This document shows positions 11,738-24,690 of a stretch of DNA of 64,000 bases, in pieces. The position numbers and the translations under genes are program-made. Source of the stretch: Ooceraea biroi (lineage: Eukaryota > Arthropoda > Insecta > Hymenoptera > Formicidae); contig NC_039517.1 of the NCBI RefSeq assembly GCF_003672135.1, forward strand, positions 4,960,001-5,024,000. The letters are read 5' to 3'. Within the stretch, counting starts at the first letter, position 1, and every line of letters starts with the position of its first letter. The notes beneath the pieces were generated by a model that was given only the letters and a program-made list of their open reading frames with translations, was not told the origin of the DNA and did no database searches.

Positions 11738-14700
11738 CACTGGATAACAATCTTTTTGCAATGGGAATCGGACATGATGCTTTTTATACGAAACGCCACT
11801 GGTTTCGCATCTGTTTCTCTTCTTATCTTATCGCGTACAAAATTATCATCCTTTTTTGCGACCTCTGATTTGTTAATCAATATTGTGTAGGTCAGATTAA
11901 AACGAAGCCTTCCCATTAAGTGCTACTAAACATTAAAATCTATAAATAAATTTTACAAAGCTAGTGCTGAAAATAATCGAATCGAGCACGATTTCTTCTC
12001 AACTTCTAATTCAGTAACAACTTTATTAGAATCTCGAACTTAAGAAACTCGATATAGCAAATGTGTGTCTGCACTGATAAACAATTTATAGCAGCTCTTT
12101 CGCTGCTTTTAGTTTAAATCACCAAGTTGTTTTTCGTTACATTAATACGACAATAATGTACGGTTCTCTATCGTTTTCTTGAGAGATGTTCCCTGAGATG
12201 TTTCTCCGCAATCTTACTTTATTACGTAATTTCAGCACGTTAGAAAATTCAGGATCGCAAACGACATAACAAAGTACGGTGTTTACCGTATTACGAGGAA
12301 GAATACCGTGTAAACGCGGCAAATTGAATGCATAAGTGTCAAGTAAATCCTCGCGATCAGTGGATAGAATTCGGTCTTGCTGCAAGGAATTTGCGGTTCC
12401 CGTTTCCTCAGTGGGCTACACACACCTACCTCTCGAGCACCCCGCGATATTTATTGCCGTAATAAGTGGTGCCGGTCGGTCGCAGGAGCCTGCGGTTCGG
12501 AGCGGACAGGGTCTTGAGATTACGGGGGTTCGATTCGACGCTGCGAGATGAGAAGATAAGAAATACTCGCTGATTACACGAGGAGGCCTCTTTTGGAAGA
12601 CCGCTGCTTTATTGGATAGGAACCGTCTAGACGTCTATCCAAATATATCCACAGCTTCTACCAACGAAAACAGCAATCATTCGGACGACTGAGAGAATTT
12701 TCGGAGATTGCACGCAACCCTTCGAGGATTAACGCCCTATTTAGATTCTTTACGCGGTTTTTATGTTACATGAGTACCCCCTGTAATGCGGAAAATGATT
12801 CTGGCAAGATGACGACTTTTGGCACGCACATCTGTCGTGTTATTTAGATCTTGTCTGCTTTCTATAAAAATTTGCATTTGAATTTGATTTTTCTGGTTGG
12901 TTAGATATATTGTGGCGGTTTCCAGAGATTTTTGTAATAAATAATTTAATGGTCTGATCATGTCTAGTAATGGTTAAAGTAACTTTTGCCATGTAAATTT
13001 CTTAACAGTCAGAATTTTTTAAATTTCATTATCATTGAATGAAAATCTCAAATTTTTATGTGATTTTTTAATAGGTGTATTTACTCTGTATACATGTTCA
13101 TTTCTCAAAATTATTCAGTGTGATTCGATATTAGAGAGAGAGAAACCTTATATTATTTTTAAATGTGTTGTATTGTAATAAAATTGAAACGCAAAACTTT
13201 GTAGGAATTAATTACGCTTGACTTTTGACTAAAACCATTTGCATATAGTTTTCATCTCAGTATATACATTTCTCATTTATAATTATTTTTACTAACAAGG
13301 CAAGAGTTTCGTAATATACAATATTAATATCGTATATGCGAAAACTGTTCTATAGCATTTCCCAAAAACAACTTTGCAATACTTTACAAAACTTATTTTT
13401 GTGGATTTAATATAAGAAAACTCTTCGTATGAGAATTATATATGTTTAAAAATGTCTAATTAACTATAATAATAATAGTTTTTCTTCTATACTGTTTCAC
13501 TGAGATGCTTTGCAGCAGATCAGTGCAATTTACAAGTTTTATGCTTGTATGTTGCTTTACTTTACTTTACGAGCAATAAAATTAAGCTCTCATTAATGAG
13601 CGATGAAATCCCTCGGAGTCCACTTCTCGTAGCTTACCGACGAAATTGACCATCGAAAACCGTTCGCATTTCCTTTGTGTACCTCTCTGATTGCGCTTGA
13701 TATTCGCTCTCTCGTTAATTCACTTTATACATGTATTTACACTAGGAATGCTCTCACGTGATATTCTTTTTGGAACGAATTTATGGTTAACGCTTTTCAA
13801 GCTTCTAACTGCGGCGCTTCTGGTAAACAGAACCATCTGCTATATATTTATATAATGTGTGACGCGTGTTCGTATAATCATTGAAAAATCCGAAATATTA
13901 TATTAAATATTTTTACTTTTAAGATTATAATTTTAATTTTATACTAAATATTCTTTGTAATTCTTTGTAATTTTAGTTTGCAATATTTTAATTTAACAGG
14001 TGTCTTTGAGTTTCATACTGTAAAGAGACGTACACAGATTTAGCAAAGTTGCGAGTTTGCCTTCCAGCCGATCCTATTTAGCCCGAATTGGATTCTCCGG
14101 TGCCGCGAAACCTACAATAGTTTTGGAAAACACTTGTTCAGCACTGTGAAACTTATTGCGCTCGCGATAATGATAACACATGATACATGGAACGACGATT
14201 CGCAGTGCTGCTCGAATTCATTGCACGAACTCTAATCCCTTTAAACGACAAAGCGATGTTCCGTGCACCGCAACAATTCAGAGCGTCGCATGCAAAATTA
14301 TTTCTGCGCCGGAAAATGTGCGATGTTCAGTAAAACGCATTCGTATGCGATTGATACTTTAATGTAAAATTCGAATAAACAATAAAAACGAGAAAAACTA
14401 CTTCCCATTACAAGGATCGTTCAATTCGGCGATCAGTGTACAATTTCACGTTCTCAAATGTAAAATGTTCGGCTAATTATTTATACATCTACATTGGTGA
14501 AAAGATCAAAGCGCGATACGGGATAATAGTCTCGTATTCATGTTTATTCAAGGAATAATTATCACCCATGATCGCCACAGTAAAATAATCATTTTTCATT
14601 CGTATTCCTGATAGCTTCGATTTCTATTTTGAATTTTGATATCTCAATCCGAATAATAAAAACAATATAAATACTAAAATTAATCAAATGAAGTAAAAGT

Positions 14701-16556
14701 AATAGCTTGCCTTTTATCTTTATATCAGTTTTTCATTTTGCAAATTCGATTTGTGATAACACTCGATTCCAGAGTAGAACGAGAGGTGAATGCATTTTGC
14801 AAAATATCCTGCCTGAAGCGTCCGCGCTTTCTTGCGCCTGCCTATTGATCCCGGCGGTGCAATCCGAGTCAATCTTTAAATTTGCAACACTCATACGCCG
14901 TGGGCACAAGCAGTCCCATAAAATATCCAAACCTCCCTCGTCGAAAGGGGCGCGAGAGCGCGAGGGTCAAAGGGGAAACGTGAATATATCCATCGCGGGG
15001 AGAAATTTCCATTTATACGAAATTTCTTCGCCGCCTGGACTCGCCCTCGTCCCTGCCCTTCCTTCCACCCTCCACTCTCCACCGTTAAGATCATGCGGAT
15101 TTCCCAGGAAGGACGACAGATTACGGTTTAATATCTTAAAGGCGAGTGCGCAGGCGGACGCGCGCAAATCTAGCGCGATAGTGCCACTATTTCAAGAGTA
15201 GAGAGAAAGAGAGAGGAAGGAAGTTGGATAAAAAATTCATCAGCGCGAGTATATAGGCTTTCGTGTCTTTGCAGCAGTGTTTGTCGAAGTTACTCCTGAG
15301 CGGCAGATATAAATATCGATGTGGAGATAAAAATACATGAGCGTCGCGACTCAGAAATCAGAATTGGACGCGATTTTATTTAAATGACGAATATCGCCAG
15401 GCTGAAAACCAGATCATTCGTTCGGCTTAAAATAGCGTGTTTGATACTAATAGGAACTAACGACGATGTCGATTTAGCATGAATGAATTCTTGCATGAAT
15501 TGCGCGCTGACGAATCGTTATTACCCGAACAATTAATTGCGACAGAATAATTGGCCGGATAATTATTTATATAATTAATACAGAGAAGGGGGAGCGCGTC
15601 AGTTGCTTTCGGTACCAGATCGGATTTTGAGAACGGGTCAGAGGACGGAAAAGCGACGCTTTCCTTCTCGCGGAAAATTCATGCGGTCGGCGCATCGCGG
15701 GACGAACTTCGAGATTTTGAGATCTTGTCCAATAAAAGCCGCCCAAAACCCGGAATTGCTGGTTCGCCGTTAGCTTTGGATTTCCGCGCGGAAGCGACCT
15801 TCGAGGCCCTCATGTTTGAAATCGCTTTTCCGGAAACTGTGTGCCTACCCGGGGGAACGAGGTTTAATAATACAGGGATGTGCACGGGGGTCGACTAAAT
15901 ACAAAAAAAATACAAGCAGCCAATCCGAAAAAGGTCGGGGGTTAAACGTTCCGGGAGAAACGATCGACGGAAGGGTCAGAGACGCGTGGGGAGATCAGGA
16001 GGCGCCAAGTCGAGGTATCGAGGTGCTCTCGTTCGATCCCCGTTTGCGCGACAAAATGATTAATCTGCCATTTCCCGCAAAGTCACGGAACTCGGCGAAT
16101 CCTCCGGTTACATTTTTACGAGCAACTCCCGTGCGCCTCGTAAGAGAAGCCGAATTGCGATCGATCGCACGTCGAGTGCAGTAGAGTGCAGCGAGATTGG
16201 GACGGATAGTGTTTTAAGAGAGCCGTTGAATAAATAAAATTAATAGTTCAATCTAGTAAACGAGTCTTGTTACGGTAACTAAATAAACAGATCTTATTAT
16301 GTTATACGAGACACGTAAATATAAAGTGCACTGTTCTTCAAGAAGCGGAAGATTTTAAAAATATTTAAATCATACATTCTTTTATTCTTTTATTATTTTA
16401 TTCTTTTATCATATCATAATTATATGACAATATGACTAAAGATTTTCCGTTAGATCATTTTAAAAATCCTTCACTCCATATAGGCCTTCTATCCTTTCTT
16501 TTCCTTTTTTTAAATCGTTTAATAAAATATACACTTAAATCGCATAATATAATCTT

Positions 16557-16634
16557 TTGATATTTCTGCATTATTATTTCTGCATTATATTATATTTGAT
16601 ATTTCTGCATTATTATTTCTGCATTATATTATAT
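16557..16634. repeat. Perfect 39-bp tandem duplication
   Basis: Two adjacent identical copies (16557-16595 and 16596-16634) begin TTGATATTTCTGCATTATT. Each copy also contains the motif TATTTCTGCATTAT twice. It lies in an AT-rich gene-free region. Confidence 0.9.
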
Positions 16635-19006
16635 TACATATTGTATTCTATTATTTGTATTATATCACATCACACATTATTTTTATACTGAAGAGGAAGT
16701 GGAACGTGCGGTCACGAAGAGTGACGGTGCTGCAAAGTAGAAAATGTTCGATCCTGCCCGACCGAAGGGGCGGCGGTCGACCGATGGGTAGACGACCGAT
16801 AGATGGTAGGCGACAGGGAGAGTCCGTGCCGCATGGAGATTCGTCGTGGAGTGGTGTGCTAATCGATACATTTCAATCTTCCTCGTTAGAGCTGGCTTCC
16901 TCTGTCGCGACCAACACACTGTGCGGCAACGCCGGATAATAAGTCTTGGTCTTCGTTCGATCGTGAAATCGCACGGGCGGCCGTCGGACGAAGAAGGCAG
17001 AACATTGAATCATCCGGCTTATTAGCCCTTCGAGTTTGCTTGTTCGTTCGACGATAAGATCCTTTGGCCTTCTCGAGCGTCTCTCATGGCGCTCAAAGAG
17101 CTGCTCTCTCAGAGACAAAAACTGTGCCTTCCGGGAATTTCAGAAAATTTTGCCCGATAATACACTCAAGATATCAATATTATCGCATATTACTTTTGTA
17201 AATTATTTTTATGATTATTATTATATACAATTATTATTTATAATTATTATTATTACTGTCCACTTTGTAACGTGATAAATAATTACTTAAACTTAAGATG
17301 AACTAAACTAATTGAAAAAATTGTGCAAAGTTTTTTGTTTTGTACAACATGATAATTAAATTAGATATTTTAATAAATTTAGTTTACGTATGTTTCTTCA
17401 CATCATATTGCGCAGTATACAAGAAATGTTATAGAACTCGTATCGCAAAATCGTATTTATATTCTGGTACAAAAACAAACTGCTTAAATTACACGTCGCT
17501 ATTTGTGCGTTATGTGAGACCCCAATGGCGATGATTATACGTCGCAGGAAAGCCTCTTTGACATTCATCTGATGAAAGCTTGTTGACGAAGCGAATTCAA
17601 AATTACCCGCCGTGTCCCAAGCGGATTATAACAAAAGAAAGTACAGACGTCCATAAAATTATGTTACGCACGCAAATGGCAATTTTACAAATTATAATAT
17701 TATTTCACAACACGCGATGATAAAGTCATTTAATTCATACAGCTGAATGAAAACATTTATTTGTGCACATGAAACATTTCTCGCCGATTTCCATATTTTC
17801 ATTATTTTGGAAAAATGATATCTCATAATTCTTTGTTTTTTGCGCCAGTTGTAGAACGGATAAACTTTGATATATAAGAAGTAATCCGTGGCAGTGTATT
17901 TATAGCTTCATATATTTAATTTAACCTACAAAGTCTATCGGGAAGAAAATCAATTTTACAGAAAGAACATCGCCGGAAAAATGTTACACAACAATCGGCG
18001 CTAACACGCGACCAGGAAGTTTTTGCTCCGTTGCGAACGTCGCAACTGCCAGCTGCATCTATTTTCAGTACGGTTCGCTGTTTTTCGTCTTACCATTTAA
18101 AAAGTAACTTTACGAAGAATTCAGGCGCGACCAAATTAAATTATGCATTGCATTCACGGTCAAAATAAAAGAAGAAACATTGCACAAACAGGAAACAGCG
18201 GAAATGCGCGAGGAGTAACTCAACTTTCAGTAATTTAAAGTTTGCGCTATATAAGATATACGGAGTGTGCATTTTCAATTTTAAAATGAATTTTACTTTT
18301 ATTGGATCGTAAGATTTTGTGTTAACAATGAATCTTTTTTGAGAGTTACAAAATTCAAGAAATTCGGGATTAACTTCACAAATGTGCGGCACTTTGCATT
18401 CCGCGCGTGCTTCATATCTCGCGGGTGTTTCCGCGCACGAGAAGTTAAGTGCGCGCCGGGCGTCAGCCGTCGCGTCGTCGTCGCCGCCCGCATGTACGTA
18501 AATACGCATCGGTCGATGTAGGCCGGCATCGCCCAGAGGCATTAAACTGGGCCATGGTGCGTCGGCCTCGCCGCTAGAAATATCGCCAACACACACACAA
18601 GGCGTGTGCGAGAGACCACCCGAGCATGACCAACCCTCGTGTGATTCTGAAATGTGTTCGACATACATTAGTATGTACACGAGCGACTTGATCGCGTCTC
18701 GTAAATTGTCGCCAAATGACGCAGCTTTCTTCTCATGCTCGATAACGGAGCAAGCAGCGAGTTTGATTAAACGAACCCGGATTTGCAATTAAAAGTTTAT
18801 AGCGTGGCGCTTAGTTTGATCTCTCGTATGCGTGCATAACTATCCTTAAAACAATTTCTTTTGTGTGATAAATTTTATTGGAGTTTTTCTAAATCGTACG
18901 ATAATTTGATATTACTCTATGTAAATAAAAATTAATTTTAATGAAATTTTTGTTAAATCTTTGTTAAAGTTTTTAAAGTTTTGTTAAATTTTGTTTACAT
19001 AAATTA

Positions 19007-19320
19007 TTTTAATTGGCGCGTACAAGAGTGGTACAAAAATGATGACTTACTCATGCGCATGTTGAGGGAAACCTAGGCGCGCCTGAAGGCATAACTTCCA
19101 AGGCCCTCCCAGAACCGGGGCCTGTACATCCTGCAAGACTTTTCGAAACCTGCTGCTCTTGCGGGCCTATTCCAAATACAGAGAGGTGGGGTCATCCCTC
19201 CGTAACTTCCGATGTTTTGAAGGATTTTCAATCGGGAATCGGCTCCCCAGAATCAGGCCCAGCTCACCCTTGCCCTGAGGTATGGGTAAGTGGTATCGCG
19301 CCTTTACTCGTTGTCATTTA
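19007..19320. other. GC-rich ~300-bp insert of unknown origin in AT-rich DNA
   Basis: Between AT-rich flanks sits a sharply bounded GC-rich segment containing a perfect GGCGCGCC palindrome and several GC-rich short hairpin pairs. The ends carry weakly similar inverted motifs (GGCGCGTAC near 19014 and GCGCGATACC read on the minus strand near 19305). TTTAATT occurs on both flanks as a possible target duplication. I do not recognise a coding product. A transposon fragment, SINE or structured RNA are all possible. Confidence 0.4.
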
Positions 19321-19758
19321 ACACATCAAAAGTTTAATTAGAATCTAAGATGATGTAAATATTATATTTACATATATTCATACCATGGGTTAAGCCTTAA
19401 CCGTTAAGGGATAAACGCTCGCGACACAGGTTGCACTCTCGCAGGATTACGAATATATGTATAGACCAAATGAAACGCATATGACTTATAAAACACATCA
19501 AAGCAATGGACTCATGCTGGCAACTCACCGAGAACGAAGTATTTTTCATTAGTAATGCAATCGGCATGAAAAAATGATAGTAATAAGAGAGAATGTATGA
19601 TGCCGTTTATAAAAGATGCATCAAGCTGTCTCGTTGCTCCAATAGTAATTTAAAAGTTTATGAAAATCGGTGTGTCGTAGTTTATAAGATTACATCATAA
19701 TATAAATAATTTATAAATGCAATAACATTTTATTTTTAACACATTCGTCGCCATGACA

Positions 19759-19813
19759 GTCACCCGTGACCGACACTGAACTTTCAGCTAATGTTTTGTC
19801 GGTCACCGGTGAC
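19759..19813. other. Hairpin with 17-bp arms (16/17) and 21-nt loop
   Basis: GTCACCCGTGACCGACA (19759-19775) pairs with TGTCGGTCACCGGTGAC (19797-19813). Each arm is itself nearly palindromic around GTCACCSGTGAC. Its size would fit a small structured RNA or the fused ends of a tiny transposon. Confidence 0.65.
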
Positions 19814-20287
19814 CAATATGCAATGAATATTGTTATATTATATGTAAAAAAAATATAAAATGCAATTATTTACATCTGTAGGTTAGTGTTTGTTTAATAA
19901 ACAGAAAGAGTTAATAACAGAAATAAAAATAACAGAAAAGTTGAAAATAGCAGACAAAGCGCGGTCGTAAATAAATTGGTATTTTTATTCATTAAAACTT
20001 AAAAAATAATTGTACCTTATATCTTATGATGAATCTGAATAATCCAGTTCCTGTAAGAATAAAAAATTATTATAGCGATAAATCGCGCGAGAGAGGGGGA
20101 GGAAAGGAAGCAATTCTACGGAATCCTCTTCATGATGTCCACGAAAAAACACGTTCTGTTAGATGTATTATCGAGTTTAATACCTAATCGTCGCTTTCGG
20201 CTGAGAGATGAACATTGCTGAAGATAGGATGAATCTGGAAGCACTTCCGGAATGCACGGTGCGTCGCCCGACCATTTCTCAACGGTT

Positions 20288-20315
<28 letters not shown>
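20288..20315. repeat. (CA)n microsatellite, 14 units
   Basis: An uninterrupted CA run followed by CGTGCACGT, in a gene-free region. Confidence 0.95.
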
Positions 20316-20319
<4 letters not shown>

Positions 20320-22850
20320 ACGTAAACGGATTACGCGAAGCTAAGTTAAAAGTGGCAGCGCACAGCTGCCTGCTAGAAGCAGTCGGCGTTCGTTTCTCTC
20401 TTCTTCCTGTTCCGCGTGTCACGCTTTCAGGAAAATCCGGTCCTTTAAATTATTGCGCGAACTTTACGGAAAGTATGGAGACTCGAAGTAACCTGCGGAC
20501 TTTCCTGTGGTTTATAGGAAAAAGGAAAACGCGGATTCTCGCGCATATTTCAGTATGTGGCGAATGATAAATCTCAAGCCATACTTTTTCGATTCCGAAG
20601 GCCATGCAACTTTGACTACAGTCACAGTGGACCGTAATTTTGATCAGAAAACGTTTTCTGTTTTATTATTTTATTTTATTTCTTAATGCGTAAAGTTTTG
20701 CGCTTGAAGTTTGCTAAAAAAATCCGTTCGGGCTTTCCGGTCAATCCAATATTTCAACAAGAATTATTTTTGAGTTCCATGAATAAAAATCTACTTCAAT
20801 TTTTGTTAAACGAGATTGTCAATAAAAATCTATTTTTTATGGGAAAAGTCGACTCTGATTTCCGTCAAAAAGTTATTAAACGAACATTGTTTTCGTTAAC
20901 CAAATCAATTTGTACATTGACAAAGTAAGCTACAAGTATATTTCCAGCGTGATAACTCGCACGATGATTCCAACGATAATCACTCTCTTCCTAGATGACG
21001 ATAATGATGTTCACTATGACAAGCGCCATCATAGCGACGCCCCTTACGTCCTGCCCCGTTGGCCAGGGTCGTTGATCTTCGTTCGGGGTGGATAAACGTG
21101 CTGGAAAAGCCAGGCTTTCGAGCTATGCCCGGCCTTCGAGCGGCCTTGGCAGTGATGCGAGCGACGATGAGAGTTTGAGATATTAATCGCGCGCGTTAAA
21201 GCCTTCCTAAAGCTTCATCAAAGTTGGCTGACGACTGAAAATATTAATATTTGCGATGATCACGATAATTGACGTAATTGCGCGTAACGAAGCGAGCCAG
21301 TGACTCCGTTTCTGGCGCAAAAAATGTTTGAATTTTAATTTTACGCTATTTAACTCTTTAAATGACTATTTATAACTTTTACATGTATCCGTCAGATTTT
21401 CGTATAAAATTACTCATCCGGTGATTTAACATAAGATCACTCGCTTTTCAACATCTTCATTTGCGCAGCGAAAACACGAGCCTATGTCTAGGTAACTGCA
21501 CGTTTTCCCGCGCCCAAAAAAGGACTGCAAAGAGCTTCACCAATTTCAGTGTACTAAGAGGGTGTCGTCCGTTTTTTTACTTGAAAAGCGCTAGAGGAAA
21601 AAAGAAAAAAAAGAGGGAAAGAAAGAATGAGAGAGAGAGAAGCGGCCGAGTGCACGCAGGCCTTTGAGCTAGCCTTGGCAATGGAGTGCGTTCGCCAAGA
21701 AGCACTTTCCGGCATCGTGAGCATCGTCGTGCACTCGCCGAGAAAATACACCGGCCTTGGGAATATCGACGAGCGTAAATTAAGAAAGTTTCCCCTAAGC
21801 GCATTTCAGAACGGCTTCCCGCGCCGGAGATTATCGCGTTCGAACGATCGCTCGTGTATAATATCTCTATCGATGAGAAGCGTAATGGAGGCGTGTAAGA
21901 TTCATAATGAGATTGCGTGAACTCGGATTATACCATTCTGTCGGGTTCAATTAACTTATCGAGAATCACTCTATAACTTCGTTGCGACTCCGATTGTCTA
22001 CTAGGATCATCACGCAGGGCAGTGTCGCAAAGCTAGTCTTTATTTTGATTATTATTTTTAAAGACTAATTGTGGACCGGATTACTCACGGTATGCAATTA
22101 TTATACACGTGGCTCTCTGTGCAAAATCGTTCGACCGCGGCTGCGTCAAGTTTTAATACGCAGTTTTTCTCAATACAATCGATCGCACACTGCCCGAAGG
22201 CAATAAACTGTAGCGCGTTTTGTAATCAACGAAAGATAGAATAACAAAAGCGCACGGTCGGTATAAACAGCGGTAAACAATTTGCGATACAGTAACTACA
22301 TAATCTTAAGCAAGATGTGAACATACAGAATATCGTTTCACAAGATTTCCCAATATTTTCAATATTTTGTTGTTGTTGACATAAAAGATCCCAATTAACG
22401 TTTCAAATGGAATTAATAAATTCAAGTGGAACTTCCATTAAAGTAGATTCCTCTTAGGGTGAAATGCAAAGCTGTACTTGTATTTTGTTATTTGTGCTTC
22501 TGCAAAAGTCCATCCGGGAAATGTGGAAATCCCGCGTACGCTTGGGGCTTTTATTAAAGTTTTGCTTAGACGTTTATCAGCCCTCGAGTGCGCTTTAACC
22601 CCTTGCCTTAGAATTCCTCGTGTCATTGTAGCACACGCGCGCTTGCATTTTATCTACTAATGTCAATTGATCAAATTCAATGTACGTGTATATTTTAACC
22701 GAAAAAGGATGAAGAAATAGTATTATATAAAAGTTAAATAAGCAAAAATGGTTTTAGCACATTACTAGTTAAAGAGGTTTTATTCTATCAATAATAAAAA
22801 TTATATGGGGAAACAGAATCTGAGATATAATTTTGATTAAATATTGTTTA

Positions 22851-22975
22851 GCATAGGTCAATTGATACTCAATAGGTGAATGTAGCGCCGACAGCAACCG
22901 CGAATCTCACTTTCCAGATTTGCTCTTGATTTTAGCATCGCATGACAGTATTATAAATAACTCGTTATCTTAAGA
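22851..22975. repeat. Diverged tandem repeat, copy 1
   Basis: This is the first of three copies sharing the order: GCATAGRTCAA, CAATAG, a short TGAATGTA stretch, CGACAGCAACCGCGAATC, then TCACTTTCCAGATTTGC, CTTGAT and CTCGTTATC. The other copies are at 23040-23175 and 24557-24690. The spacing between copies is about 190-215 bp once the mariner insertion is removed. Confidence 0.7.
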
Positions 22976-23039
22976 TCTAATATTGATATAATATTGAGTC
23001 AAAGTTAAAGAAGAAAAATAAAAATATATTTAACAATAG

Positions 23040-23175
23040 CATATATAGAGAGAGATCAATCAATACACAACAATTGAATGTAACGTCGCAGTAACCGTGA
23101 GTCTCACTCGCTTTCCAGGTTTGCCCTTGATCTGCAGTACCAGTATCACTCTTTATTGTAAAGCAAGAAATTCAT
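23040..23175. repeat. Diverged tandem repeat, copy 2
   Basis: It has the same motif order as copy 1, including GTGAGTCTCACTCGCTTTCC and TTTGCCCTTGATCTG. Its AT-rich 3' part runs to 23227, where the mariner has inserted. Confidence 0.7.
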
Positions 23176-23227
23176 CATTGAGAAAATGATCAAAATTAAA
23201 GAAAAGAAATAAAAATATTTTTTAATA

Positions 23228-24515
23228 TTGGGTCGTCCGGAAAGTTCGTGCCGATTTTTAATAGATGGCGTTGGAACATGTCTGAATATATCAATGCTAT
23301 TGAAAACATACGAGTTATATACATATGCTTAAAGGTGACATTTCAACGCATCTTTAGGAAAAAAGTTGTTTCAGATAAATTGATTCGTGTCAGTTTTGTA
23401 CTCTTTTGAAGATGGAAGAAAACAAAGAACATTTTAGACACTTGATGCTTTTCTATTACCGGAAAGGCAAAAATGCCTCACAAGCAACAAATTCGATATG
23501 TTCTGTTTACGGAGAAGGCGCTTTAGCTGAAAGAACCGTGCGTAAGTGGTTCGCTAAGTTTAGAGCTGGTGATTTTAACCTTAAAGACCAAGAACGCTCG
23601 GGCAGACCCTCTACTACTGATGATGACCAAATCAAGACACTGATCGAGAATAACCCGCGCTACACGACACGTGAATTAGCAGAGATACTGAAAATATCGA
23701 AAACCACTGTCCACGATCATGTAGTGAAGCTTGGTTACGTAAGTCGCTATGATGTATGGGTTCCGCATAATTTGGCCGAAAAAAATTTAATGGATCGCAT
23801 TTCCATCTGCGACTCGCTGTACAAGCGCAACGAAAACGTACCATTTTTGAAGCAATTAGTGACGGATGACGAAAAATGGATCATTTACAACAATGTAGAA
23901 CGAAAAAGATCCTGGGGTAAGCGAAATGAACCAGCATTAACCACTCCGAAAGCCGGCCTTCATCCAAAAAAAGTCATGCTCTGTGTCTGGTGGGATTGGA
24001 AAGGAATCCTATATTATGAGCTCCCTACCACACAACCAAACGATAAATGCAGATAAGTACTGCTCGCAACTGGACGAATTAAAGGCAGCGATTCAGGAAA
24101 AACGTCCAGAATTAGCTAATAGGAAGGGCGTCGTGTTCCATCAGGACAATGCCAGACCTCATGTTTCTTTGACTACCCGACAAAAATTGTTGGAGTTTGG
24201 CTGGGATGTGCCACCTCACCCACCGTATTCACCAGACATTGCACCTTCAGACTTTCACTTATTTAGGTCTTTACAAAATTCTCTTAGCGGCAAGAACTTC
24301 AACTCTTTGATCGACATAAAAAACCACCTTGAGGAGTTTTTCGCCGAGAAACCTAAGAAGTTCTGGGAGAATGGAATCTTCCAGTTGCGTGAAAGATGGA
24401 CAAAGGTTGTGAAACAAAACGGTGCATACATAAGTCAATAAATATTTATTGACATAAAAAAATGTTGCCTTTGAATTTTCCTTCAAAATCGGCACGAACT
24501 TTCCGGACGACCCAA
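23228..24515 (+). mobile_element. Nearly complete mariner transposon (mellifera-type), 1288 bp
   Basis: The element has perfect 31-bp terminal inverted repeats starting TTGGGTCGTCCGGAAAG (23228-23258 and 24485-24515). It is flanked by TA at 23226-23227 and 24516-24517, the mariner target-site duplication. Size and layout are typical of mariner (~1.3 kb, one transposase gene). The transposase closely resembles the mellifera/cecropia group as recalled from honey bee and ant elements. It interrupts an older tandem repeat. Perfect TIRs with only one obvious coding lesion point to a young insertion. Confidence 0.95.
23412..24441 (+). pseudogene. Mariner transposase, frameshifted
   Basis: The frame starting MEENKEHFRHLM at 23412 covers the N-terminal paired-like DNA-binding region (helix-turn-helix motifs near RTVRKWFAKFRAGDF and TTRELAEILKISKTTVHDH), the linker WVPH and the first catalytic Asp (VTDDEKW). 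Near 24017-24025, after GILYYEL, the reading moves to the +1 frame. That frame continues with the second Asp (HQDNARPH) and third Asp (YSPDIAPSDFHLF) and stops at 24441. The last two catalytic residues are separated by 34 residues, so this is DD34D. Left in frame 1, translation ends at 24056. The lesion looks like one extra C in a short C-run. No other stop is visible, so the copy is recently dead, unless the shift is an assembly error. Confidence 0.92.
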
Positions 24516-24556
24516 TATATATTTTTTAATATTATAATTTTTAATATCTCAATAGA

Positions 24557-24690
24557 GCATAGATCAACCAATAGGCAACAGTTGAATATATCTCTGACAG
24601 TGACCGCCAGTCTCACTCGTGCTTTCCAAGTTTACCCTTGATCTATCACCAGTGTCACTCGTTATCGCAAGGCAAAGGGGTTAAGAAAAT
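24557..24690. repeat. Diverged tandem repeat, copy 3
   Basis: GCATAGATCAACCAATAG, then GTGACCGCCAGTCTCACTC, TTTCCAAGTTTACCCTTG and CACTCGTTATCGCAAGGC repeat the order of copies 1 and 2. The mariner at 23228-24515 separates it from copy 2. Confidence 0.7.

Larger units (their letters stand above)
3381..19006. other. Long gene-free stretch (intron or intergenic)
   Basis: No convincing exon was found. Pyrimidine-rich tracts occur at about 3940-4080 and 4380-4470. AT-rich blocks (about 5580-6890, 8130-8870, 10380-11400, 12760-13600, 16330-16680, 17160-17760) alternate with moderate-GC blocks. Several open frames of 100-215 codons exist but lack domain-like sequence. If the 2280-3380 island is the FAM135 promoter, this is its first intron. 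Confidence 0.5.
19321..22850. other. Gene-free stretch
   Basis: Apart from the 19759-19813 hairpin and the CA microsatellite I see no coding exon or structural RNA. Open frames at 20208-20567 and 21627-21920 lack domain-like sequence, and the first spans the CA repeat. Confidence 0.5.

Noticed and set aside
11401..11916. 171-codon minus-strand open frame
   Set aside because: No domain-like sequence, and it overlaps an inverted repeat.
12515..12550. GGGGGTTCGATTCG resembling a tRNA T-arm
   Set aside because: No matching acceptor stem, D-arm or anticodon arm could be placed around it.
14707..15201. 164-codon plus-strand open frame
   Set aside because: No recognisable domain and competing frames on the other strand.
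18141..18788. 215-codon minus-strand open frame
   Set aside because: Composition changes along its length with no recognisable motif; likely chance in non-coding DNA.
23406..23411. Mariner transposase start two codons upstream of 23412
   Set aside because: The codon at 23406 is TTG, not ATG; the first ATG is at 23412.
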